A DNA stretch of 14,116 nucleotides. Source: an uncultured Bacilli bacterium (lineage in GTDB: Bacteria; Bacillota_I; Bacilli_A; RF39; UBA660). The notes beneath the pieces are model-generated. The model was not told the origin of the DNA and did no database searches. It was given only the letters and a program-made list of their open reading frames with translations. A program made the position numbers and the translations under genes. Location: positions 1 to 14,116 of the forward strand of contig CANQIR010000010.1 in NCBI GenBank assembly GCA_947624095.1. Direction: 5' to 3'. Of the stretch, positions 7,440 through 12,024 are shown in pieces; the stretch's first letter is position 1; every line of letters starts with the position of its first letter.

Positions 7440-7472
7440 AAAAAATCACCTCAATATAATTTATTGGGTGAT
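7438..7472 (-). promoter_or_regulatory. Hairpin enclosing the ribosome binding site of the ATT-start gene; terminator-like
   Basis: On the minus strand, bases 7472-7462 (ATCACCCAATA) pair with 7456-7445 (TATTGAGGTGAT): 11 bp with one bulged A, and a 5-base loop. TTTTTT follows directly, so it resembles an intrinsic terminator or attenuator after the PLP enzyme gene. The 3' arm is also the GAGGTGA ribosome binding site of the next gene, whose ATT follows the T-run. It could limit either transcription or translation of the last two genes. Confidence 0.6.
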
Positions 7473-7485
7473 GAAATATTTATGA

Positions 7486-8715
7486 CTATTTATGTTGTTT
7501 TTCTAATAAGTATTTGGTAGCATTAATGACTCCTAAGCGACCATATTCGTAAGTTAAGCTACCTTGTTGATAGGCAATATAGGGTGGACGAAGGGGTCCA
7601 TCACAAGATAGCTCGATAGATGAGCCTTGAGTAAAGGAGCCGGAAGCCATAATAACTTGATCATCATATCCAGGCATATCCCAAGGAATTGGTAAGGAGT
7701 TAGAATCGATTGGGGAAGAAATTTGAATACCTTGGACATAATGGATTAAATCGTCAGGATTATTAAAGATGATATTTTCAACAATGTCGGCTCGTTCTTC
7801 GTTATATTTTGGTTCAACAACGTATCCTAGTTCAGATAATAAAGCACTTGTAAAGACCGCTGTTTTTAAGCTACTAGCAACTACACTTGGAGCAAGAAAT
7901 AAGCCTTGTAATATTTCTTTATTGGTGTTTAAAGATGGTCCTACTTCTCTACCCTCACCTGGCAAAGTAAGACGTTCACCCACTAGTTCAATTAGATTAC
8001 GTTTACCAACAACATAGGCACCATTGCTAGCGATTCCGCCACCTAAATTTTTGATTAGAGAACCAACGGCAATGTCGGCACCAACAGCAATGGGATTTTG
8101 CGTACCAACTAGTTCACAATAGCAATTATCAACCATAATAATTACTTCTTTATCTACTTTACGGATAGCTTTAATTACGGCTTGTAATTTTTCAATGGTA
8201 ATACTTTTTCTAGTGGAATAACCTTTACTTCTTTGGATTTCAATAACTTTAATCTTCTGGTTTTTTAAGGTTTCGGTTATTTTAGGAATATCAAATTCAT
8301 TATCGATTAAATCTATTTGGGCATAGTTAATATGAAAACTTTTTAAGGAGCTAGGGTTATCTTTGATACCAATTACTTCGTGAAGAGTGTCATAAGGGGT
8401 TCCAGTAATGCTTAGTAAAGTATCGCCAGGACGTAAAAGAGCGAATAAGGTTACGGTTAGAGCATGAGAGCCAGAAATAAATTGGGTACGAACTAAGGCA
8501 TCTTCGGCATCGAAGATTTCCGCATAGATTTTCTCGATTGTATCTCTACCTAGGTCATTATAGCCATAACCGGTAGTTGAATGAAAGTGAGCTTCAGTAA
8601 CTGCTTGGTGTTGAAAAGCAGATAAGACTTTTTTACTATTAATTAGACAATCTTCATCAATTTTAGCTAAAATTGGTTTAATTAGTTCATCAACTTGAGA
8701 AATTTTATCTAGCAT
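7486..8715 (-). CDS. PLP-dependent enzyme, methionine gamma-lyase / aluminium resistance family (YnbB-like)
   Basis: 409 aa. PLP-dependent fold-type I protein of the Met_gamma_lyase family (often named aluminium resistance protein, YnbB in Bacillus). Seen in the sequence: the N-terminal HFHSTTGYGYNDLGRDTIE (43-61), SGSHALTVTLFALLRPGD (81-98), IQRSKGYSTRKS (160-171), the PLP-binding aspartate in VDNCYCEL (D196), the Schiff-base lysine in GSLIKNLGGG (K222), and LPGEGREVGPS (251-261). Most members have IKNPGGG; here Leu replaces Pro. Length matches the family (about 410-425). The true substrate is unsettled in this family; C-S lyase activity on methionine or cysteine derivatives is inferred from fold only. 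The ATG at 8715 has GGAGGTG 6 bases upstream; an in-frame start 36 bases further upstream would have no such site. It overlaps the SDR gene by 11 bases, so the two are translationally coupled. Confidence 0.92.
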   Translation of the reverse strand: MLDKISQVDELIKPILAKIDEDCLINSKKVLSAFQHQAVTEAHFHSTTGYGYNDLGRDTIEKIYAEIFDAEDALVRTQFISGSHALTVTLFALLRPGDTLLSITGTPYDTLHEVIGIKDNPSSLKSFHINYAQIDLIDNEFDIPKITETLKNQKIKVIEIQRSKGYSTRKSITIEKLQAVIKAIRKVDKEVIIMVDNCYCELVGTQNPIAVGADIAVGSLIKNLGGGIASNGAYVVGKRNLIELVGERLTLPGEGREVGPSLNTNKEILQGLFLAPSVVASSLKTAVFTSALLSELGYVVEPKYNEERADIVENIIFNNPDDLIHYVQGIQISSPIDSNSLPIPWDMPGYDDQVIMASGSFTQGSSIELSCDGPLRPPYIAYQQGSLTYEYGRLGVINATKYLLEKQHK

Positions 8716-9439
8716 TATTAACACCTCCATCAAGGCGAATGATTGCATCATTCATATAAGTAAATTGGGTTGAAACAGCAAAGACTACAGAAGCGATTTC
8801 TTCGGGGGGTGCAAAGCGATTCAATAAAATCTTGGATTTTTCTGTTTCTTTATATAGAGGATTCATCGAGTTTGTAGAATCGGTAGAAATCCAACCGGGT
8901 GCTACTGCATTGACTCTAGTTTTAGGACTTAAAGCAATAGCTAAATTATGAGTTAGATTTATAAGAGCGGATTTAGAGGCATCATATTCTAAGGTAAGCG
9001 GTGAATAAGTATCGATACCATTGGTAGACGATATGTTAGTAACTGCTGAGTTATCAGATAAGATACTGCTTAATTCTTTAGTAAGAATAAATGGCGCAAT
9101 TGTATTAACAGTGAGAATTTTGGAAAAATCAGAAATATTTTTCTTGGAAAATTCTTCTTCAACTGTATAAGCGGCATTATTGATAATGACATTTAAACTA
9201 GAATATTTTTCTTTGACTAATTTAGTAAAATTATAGGTTTCCTCTTCCCTACTTAAATCAACTGGAAAAATATCGACATTGATATGATAGGTATTCATAA
9301 GTTCTTCTCTGGTCTTCAAGGCTAAATCTTCTTTAGTATGATAGGTTATGATTAAGTTATAATCAGATTTAGCAAATTCTTTAGCAATAGCAAGGCCAAG
9401 GGAATGATGACCACCAGTTATTAAAGCTAATTGTTGCAT
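8705..9439 (-). CDS. Short-chain dehydrogenase/reductase (FabG-like)
   Basis: 244 aa, the normal length of a classical SDR, an NAD(P)-dependent cytoplasmic oxidoreductase. Motifs in order: ALITGGHHSLGLAIA (5-19; the cofactor-binding TGxxxGxG has Ser for its middle Gly), INNAA (86-90), VNT with the structural Asn near 112, catalytic Ser near 137-138 (NISST), YDASK giving Y152 and K156, and PGWISTD (181-187) after the active site. The C-terminus RLDGGVNNAR is like FabG's LDGG end. Start at ATG 9439, 5 bases after GAAGGTGA; an upstream TTG falls inside that site and is unlikely. It is first gene of an operon with the PLP enzyme and the two DUF2229-like genes. Substrate cannot be read from sequence; fabG itself is unlikely without fatty-acid genes nearby. 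Confidence 0.92.
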   Translation of the reverse strand: MQQLALITGGHHSLGLAIAKEFAKSDYNLIITYHTKEDLALKTREELMNTYHINVDIFPVDLSREEETYNFTKLVKEKYSSLNVIINNAAYTVEEEFSKKNISDFSKILTVNTIAPFILTKELSSILSDNSAVTNISSTNGIDTYSPLTLEYDASKSALINLTHNLAIALSPKTRVNAVAPGWISTDSTNSMNPLYKETEKSKILLNRFAPPEEIASVVFAVSTQFTYMNDAIIRLDGGVNNAR

Positions 9440-9456
9440 AAAAATCACCTTCAAGC

Positions 9457-9485
9457 ATTATAACATACTAGCTTTAATTTATAAA
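9457..9485 (-). promoter_or_regulatory. Extended -10 promoter of the SDR operon
   Basis: TGTTATAAT on the minus strand gives a perfect -10 (9457-9462) with the extended TGn element. At 17-base spacing, TTTATA (9480-9485) is a 4/6 match to the -35. The ATG of the SDR gene is 17 bases downstream, with the ribosome binding site between. Confidence 0.7.
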
Positions 9486-9500
9486 TTATAAAGTTATTAT

Positions 9501-9523
9501 AAAAACGAACCTTTAGGAGTTCG
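9501..9523 (-). terminator. Weak intrinsic terminator, minus strand
   Basis: Minus-strand CGAAC, then TCCTAAAG, then GTTCG (9506-9523; 5 bp plus a possible U-G pair), followed by TTTTT (9501-9505). It would block minus-strand read-through from the toxin-antitoxin region into the SDR promoter. Confidence 0.5.
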
Positions 9524-9566
9524 CCTTAGTAAACTTGCCAACAATTGAGATGAAGTAATATTCATA

Positions 9567-9656
9567 ATGAAGGAAACATATTAGTTTTTAATTTTCTCTT
9601 TAGTTATCCTTAGCACCCTTTTACTTATAGCATTACTTTTCGTAATTTTGAATTAA
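9567..9656 (+). pseudogene. Broken copy of the small hydrophobic peptide gene
   Basis: ATG (9567-9569) starts MKETY, then TAG at 9582-9584, then 23 in-frame codons FLIFSLVILSTLLLIALLF and a few more, ending in TAA at 9654-9656. The part after the TAG aligns with the intact peptide of 9887-9970 (FLI, aliphatic, SL, then Leu/Ile/Phe only), and both are followed by the same roughly 100-bp repeat. The ribosome binding site has also decayed: GAGATGAAG here against GAGAGGAGG in the intact copy. TTGCCAA is kept at the corresponding place in the leader. No start codon exists after the TAG. No convincing promoter is seen upstream; TATTAT at 9495-9500 has no good -35. I read it as an inactivated tandem duplicate. 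Confidence 0.75.
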
Positions 9657-9690
9657 AAATCCACCTAACTCAAACAACTTGATTTAGGTG
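9655..9690 (-). terminator. Terminator of antisense RNA copy 1
   Basis: Hairpin 9662-9690: CACCTAA and TCAA paired with TTGA and TTAGGTG, one C/T mismatch, 5-base loop. On the minus strand it is followed by GATTTTTAATT. The same hairpin is kept in copy 2. Confidence 0.7.
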
Positions 9691-9756
9691 AACATCAAAA
9701 TTTTTGGCAACATCCAACAAGCGAAAATTGAATATTCCTTTTATGAAGTTTCCTTC
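9656..9756. repeat. Direct repeat copy 1 (3' region of module 1)
   Basis: About 101 bp nearly identical to 9971-10081. Invariant blocks include the hairpin CACCTAACTCAA with its partner, TTTTTGGCAACATCCAACAA, GAAAATTGAAT and ATGAAGTTTCCTTCA. Differences are single substitutions, short indels, and a 7-base stretch missing near 9738. It is the overlap zone of toxin mRNA and antisense RNA. Confidence 0.9.
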
Positions 9757-9764
9757 ATGTAAAT

Positions 9765-9793
9765 ATTATACTCTTATTTTAGAATATTTACAA
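9765..9793 (-). promoter_or_regulatory. Promoter of antisense RNA copy 1
   Basis: TTGTAA (9788-9793), 17 bases, TATAAT (9765-9770) on the minus strand. It is back to back with the toxin promoter, the two -35 boxes being 3 bases apart. Confidence 0.65.
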
Positions 9794-9796
9794 GTG

Positions 9797-9825
9797 TTGA
9801 TTTACTTAAAGTAAAATGTTATATT
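9797..9825 (+). promoter_or_regulatory. Extended -10 promoter of the toxin-like gene
   Basis: TTGATT (9797-9802), 17 bases, TATATT (9820-9825), with TGT directly before the -10 (extended -10). The predicted start near 9832 gives a leader of about 55 nt. Confidence 0.75.
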
Positions 9826-9854
9826 TTAAGTAGGAACATTTAATAGTTGGGTGA

Positions 9855-9882
9855 TTGCCAAATCTCTTTTGAGAGGAGGCGA
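9855..9882 (+). promoter_or_regulatory. Leader hairpin masking the ribosome binding site
   Basis: TTGCC (9855-9859) pairs with GGCGA (9878-9882) and TCTC (9863-9866) with GAGA (9871-9874), around a TTTT loop and a symmetric AAA/GGA internal loop. The ribosome binding site GGAGG (9875-9879) lies in the internal loop and outer stem. Such masking is a common trait of type I toxin mRNAs. Confidence 0.6.
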
Positions 9883-9886
9883 TAAT

Positions 9887-9970
9887 ATGAACAAGAAGGA
9901 TTTTTTAATTCTATCCTTAATCTTCTTTATCTTTCTATTAATATTATTACTATTTATAGTTTTAATATAA
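9887..9970 (+). CDS. 27-aa hydrophobic peptide, candidate type I toxin
   Basis: Starts MNKKDFLILSLIFF and continues with only Ile, Phe, Leu and Val, ending in VLI. The polar, lysine-containing head of five residues followed by a 22-residue membrane helix without charge is typical of small membrane-acting peptides of type I toxin-antitoxin systems (Fst, TxpA and Ibs types). I do not see similarity to a named family. GAGGAGG lies 7 bases before the ATG (9887-9889); TAA is at 9968-9970. It has its own promoter, a masked ribosome binding site, and a convergent antisense RNA over its 3' UTR whose terminator tail ends at the peptide's stop codon. A homologous but broken copy lies 320 bp upstream, evidence that it is a real coding unit. 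Toxicity is inferred, not shown. An alternative is a small membrane regulator peptide. Confidence 0.75.
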   Translation: MNKKDFLILSLIFFIFLLILLLFIVLI

Positions 9971-10009
9971 AAAGAAAATCACCTAACTCAAGCAACTTGA
10001 TTTAGGTGA
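9969..10009 (-). terminator. Terminator of antisense RNA copy 2
   Basis: Hairpin 9979-10009, 12 bp with one C/T mismatch and loop GCAAC, followed on the minus strand by TTTTCTTTTT. Confidence 0.75.
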
Positions 10010-10081
10010 ACAGCAAATTTTTGGCAACATCCAACAAGTGAAAATTGAATGTTCCTTTTTTATTTTATGAAGTTTCCTTCA
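9971..10081. repeat. Direct repeat copy 2 (3' region of module 2)
   Basis: About 111 bp, matching 9656-9756 over its whole length, with one extra T-rich block (TTTTTTA near 10056-10063) that makes the plus-strand terminator better than in copy 1. It lies directly after the intact peptide gene, as copy 1 follows the broken one. Confidence 0.9.
10023..10065 (+). terminator. Probable terminator of the toxin mRNA
   Basis: GG and AACAT (10023-10030, one bulge) pair with ATGTT and CC (10049-10055), an 18-base loop, then TTTTTTATTTT. It would give an mRNA of about 230 nt overlapping the antisense RNA for roughly 95 nt. In copy 1 the equivalent stem has a mismatch and the T-run is shorter. Confidence 0.45.
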
Positions 10082-10089
10082 ATAGATAC

Positions 10090-10118
10090 ATTTTAGCATT
10101 TAAAACTAGTTTTGTCAA
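10090..10118 (-). promoter_or_regulatory. Near-consensus promoter of antisense RNA copy 2
   Basis: TTGACA (10113-10118), 17 bases, TAAAAT (10090-10095), with TGC before the -10 (extended). It starts 4 bases after the stop of the histidine kinase gene. No minus-strand reading frame follows, so the product should be a non-coding RNA. Confidence 0.8.
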
Positions 10119-10121
10119 AGT

Positions 10122-11327
10122 TCAATAATATTTAATAATAAATTTAGTACCTTGTTTATTGGAATCAACTTCGATAGTTCCATTATTGGCATTGATAATG
10201 GTCTTAGCTAAAGCTAGACCAATACCAACAGAGTCACTACTGGCATTTTTACCTTTATAAAATCTTTCAAAGATATGTTTTAAATCTTGTTTACTAATTC
10301 CTTCACCATAATCAGTAATTACAATTTGCGAGTAAATATTATTTTGATTATATTCAATTAAGATTGGCGAATCTGAGGGAGAGTGTTCAACACAATTTTT
10401 AATGATATTAGTTAAGGCTTCTATTTGCCATCTAATATCACATTTTAATTTTAAAGATAAATCCCCTACTACATCGATTTTGATATTTTTTAAATCACAT
10501 AAAGGAGAAACATTTTTAATACTTTCTTTAAGAAGATGATCGATGGTTGTTTCTTCATTAATAAAAGTTATAGTATTAGCATCAAATTTGGATAATTTTA
10601 AAAGAGATTGAACTAAAAAATTTAAATTTATTATCTGACGATGAATATCTCTTAAGAAATCTACTCTAGTAGAAGAATCCATTGCTTCATCATCAATTAA
10701 ATTATCTAACATAACTAAGATACTAGTAAGAGGAGTTTTTAATTGATGAGAAATATCTTCTAAGGATTCTTTTAGTTTTAATTTATCTGTAGTAGAATTA
10801 TTAGCAGTTTCTTTAAGCATTATAGTAGTTTTATAAATTTCATTTTTTAGGATAGATAACTCATCTTCACTCATTGAATCAATATTCAAATCATAATTGT
10901 GATTATTTATTTGTTCTAAATACTTGGTTAGATTCTTGATTTCTTTTTCTTGATGATGATTATAAATTAAGAAGATAATAATGATAATAAGAAGACTAAA
11001 GAAGATAAATGATGATTCAATTATAAGAAAATGATTAAAGGCTTGATTATTAGATAAGATAATAGAATCTTTATTTAAATCGATACCATATTTAGTTAAA
11101 AGTTCGGGATTATCTTCCTGATTATTTAGAATATTAATTAGTTCTTCTTCAGTAATATTAGGATATTTTTCATTAATGATATTAACAATACTAGATATTT
11201 TTTGATTGTAATTTTGGTTATAGATATGATATTCATAAATATTTAATAAGATAAAAGATATGTTGATGATTAGAGAAAAAATAATCGTTATAATTAAGTA
11301 TTTTTTAAGTTTTATTTTATTTTTCAT
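10122..11327 (-). CDS. Sensor histidine kinase
   Basis: 401 aa membrane kinase that autophosphorylates on His and passes phosphate to the regulator encoded just upstream. Seen: TM1 about 9-31, a short extracytoplasmic region (32-97) rich in Asn and Glu, TM2 about 98-122, a HAMP-like linker (125-180), DISHQLKTPLTSI with the phospho-acceptor H194, N-box IIKNCVEHS (about 308-316), G1 box DYGEGIS (339-345), F box IFERFYKGK (352-360), and G2 box VGIGLALAK (367-375). The set is complete, so the kinase should be active. The ATG at 11327 lies inside the regulator's last codons (11-base overlap) with no clear ribosome binding site, implying translational coupling. An alternative upstream start overlaps the regulator further and lacks a site. 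Extracytoplasmic domain of about 65 residues suits detection of a small ligand or envelope stress. Confidence 0.93.
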   Translation of the reverse strand: MKNKIKLKKYLIITIIFSLIINISFILLNIYEYHIYNQNYNQKISSIVNIINEKYPNITEEELINILNNQEDNPELLTKYGIDLNKDSIILSNNQAFNHFLIIESSFIFFSLLIIIIIFLIYNHHQEKEIKNLTKYLEQINNHNYDLNIDSMSEDELSILKNEIYKTTIMLKETANNSTTDKLKLKESLEDISHQLKTPLTSILVMLDNLIDDEAMDSSTRVDFLRDIHRQIINLNFLVQSLLKLSKFDANTITFINEETTIDHLLKESIKNVSPLCDLKNIKIDVVGDLSLKLKCDIRWQIEALTNIIKNCVEHSPSDSPILIEYNQNNIYSQIVITDYGEGISKQDLKHIFERFYKGKNASSDSVGIGLALAKTIINANNGTIEVDSNKQGTKFIIKYY

Positions 11328-11973
11328 CAATACGATAACCGATACCTTTAATAGTGGTAATAATATCATTACCGATTTTTTCTCTAATTCGATTAAAATA
11401 AACTGTTACTGTGTGATCATCAACATAATTACCTGTCCATTCCCAGATTTTATCTAAGATGGTATTACGACTTACTACACGATTTAAATTATTAAAAAGG
11501 AGATTGACTAATTTTAATTCTAAGGAAGATAAGTTTAGGGGATTGCCATCTTTTAAAAGAACATATTTATCCATATCATAAGTAAGGTTAGCTAGATGAA
11601 TGATATTTTTCTTTTCTTGTCTTAATAAAATGCGATTAATTCTAGCTAGGAGTTCTTTAGTACTAAAAGGTTTAGTAATGTAATCTTCAGCACCAGCATT
11701 AAGACAAGAGACTATTTCATCTTCTTCATCTTTAGCTGTTAGAAAGATAGTTGGGATATTTAAATTATGAATAGTATGGTCATATAAATTATGACCATTA
11801 CCATCAGGTAAAGTAATATCTAGAATAATTAAGTTTAAATCTGGTTTAGTTTGTAAATATTCAACAGCCGATTGGATAGTAGATTTAGTTATTAAATGAT
11901 AATTATTTTTAGTTAGAGCATAAGTTAAACCTTTAATGATAGAAATATTATCTTCAATTAATAGAATATTCAT
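11317..11973 (-). CDS. OmpR/PhoB-family response regulator
   Basis: 218 aa DNA-binding regulator. Receiver domain 1-115: acidic pocket E7-D8 (LLIEDN), phospho-acceptor D52 in IILDITLPDGNG, T79 and K101 (ITKPF). Winged-helix DNA-binding domain about 125-216: LSSLELKLVNLLFNNLNRVVSR, then HTVTVYFNRIREKIG (recognition helix), ending with TIKGIGYRI, the typical C-terminal hairpin. ATG at 11973 has GGAGG 6 bases upstream; an in-frame TTG at 12051 would run through the permease terminator and is rejected. It is cotranscribed with the kinase gene. A likely target is the ABC transporter encoded directly upstream, by analogy with BceRS-type arrangements. Confidence 0.93.
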   Translation of the reverse strand: MNILLIEDNISIIKGLTYALTKNNYHLITKSTIQSAVEYLQTKPDLNLIILDITLPDGNGHNLYDHTIHNLNIPTIFLTAKDEEDEIVSCLNAGAEDYITKPFSTKELLARINRILLRQEKKNIIHLANLTYDMDKYVLLKDGNPLNLSSLELKLVNLLFNNLNRVVSRNTILDKIWEWTGNYVDDHTVTVYFNRIREKIGNDIITTIKGIGYRIDEK

Positions 11974-11992
11974 AGAATCCTCCTTGGGTTTT

Positions 11993-12021
11993 ATTATACA
12001 AGAAAATGGACGAGGTCGTCC
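11993..12021 (-). promoter_or_regulatory. Possible promoter of the two-component genes
   Basis: TATAAT (11993-11998, minus strand) is perfect, but at 17-base spacing the -35 position (GGACGA, 12016-12021) is poor and lies inside the terminator stem. It might need an activator, perhaps the response regulator itself, or be chance. Confidence 0.4.
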
Positions 12022-12024
12022 ATT
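11999..12024 (-). terminator. Intrinsic terminator after the ABC permease gene
   Basis: AATGGACGA and its perfect complement (12005-12013 with 12016-12024) form a 9-bp GC-containing stem with a tight GG/CC loop, followed on the minus strand by TTTTCTTG. It overlaps the permease stop (12023-12025). Partial read-through into the regulator gene is possible. Confidence 0.75.

Larger units (their letters stand above)
9655..9758 (-). ncRNA. Predicted antisense RNA, copy 1 (orphan antitoxin)
   Basis: Predicted from promoter and terminator, not from a known family. Start near 9758, seven bases after a TATAAT box; end in the T-run after the hairpin at 9662-9690. About 104 nt, antisense to the 3' region of the broken peptide gene. 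Its 5' end forms TGAAG-GAAA-CTTCA, a five-base-pair stem with a GNRA tetraloop. The sequence is very similar to copy 2, so it might pair with the intact toxin mRNA in trans. Confidence 0.55.
9968..10083 (-). ncRNA. Predicted antisense RNA, copy 2 (candidate antitoxin)
   Basis: Predicted start near 10083 from a TTGACA/TAAAAT promoter; end at the T-run after the hairpin 9979-10009 (ATTTTCTTTTT). About 115 nt. It is fully complementary to the 3' UTR of the 27-aa peptide mRNA and ends at the peptide's stop codon, so the RNAs converge tail to tail as in txpA/RatA or bsrG/SR4. The 5' end has the TGAAG-GAAA-CTTCA tetraloop hairpin, kept in copy 1. No open reading frame is expected in it. Confidence 0.65.

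Noticed and set aside
7769..8017. Plus-strand open frame of 82 codons opposite the PLP enzyme
   Set aside because: It lies antiparallel to a strongly conserved PLP enzyme, has no ribosome binding site, and its composition follows from the opposite coding strand. The other plus-strand frames inside minus-strand genes were rejected for the same reason.
8716..8751. Upstream in-frame start of the PLP enzyme
   Set aside because: GGAGGTG is 6 bases before ATG 8715 and would lie inside the longer version; family members start with a residue pattern like that of the shorter form.
9440..9454. TTG start of the SDR at 9454
   Set aside because: The TTG overlaps the ribosome binding site GAAGGTGA of the ATG at 9439, and the extra residues precede the usual first strand.
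9501..9530. Riboswitch or T-box leader near the CGAAC hairpin
   Set aside because: Only one short hairpin with a T-tail is present; no T-box, SAM-box or other conserved core was found.
9582..9584. Readthrough or recoding of TAG (pyrrolysine or suppressor) in the first peptide copy
   Set aside because: TAG ends the 656-aa and PLP enzyme genes here, the ribosome binding site and promoter of this copy have also decayed, and the aligned intact copy has no residue that needs recoding. Simple decay is enough.
9656..10081. CRISPR array from the two direct repeats
   Set aside because: There are only two copies of about 100 bp, separated by 214 bp holding a promoter and gene, with internal terminator hairpins and no cas gene. 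They are duplicated module 3' regions.
11328..11369. Longer histidine kinase beginning at 11369
   Set aside because: The extension overlaps the regulator's conserved C-terminal hairpin and has no ribosome binding site; ATG 11327 precedes the normal basic N-terminus and TM1.
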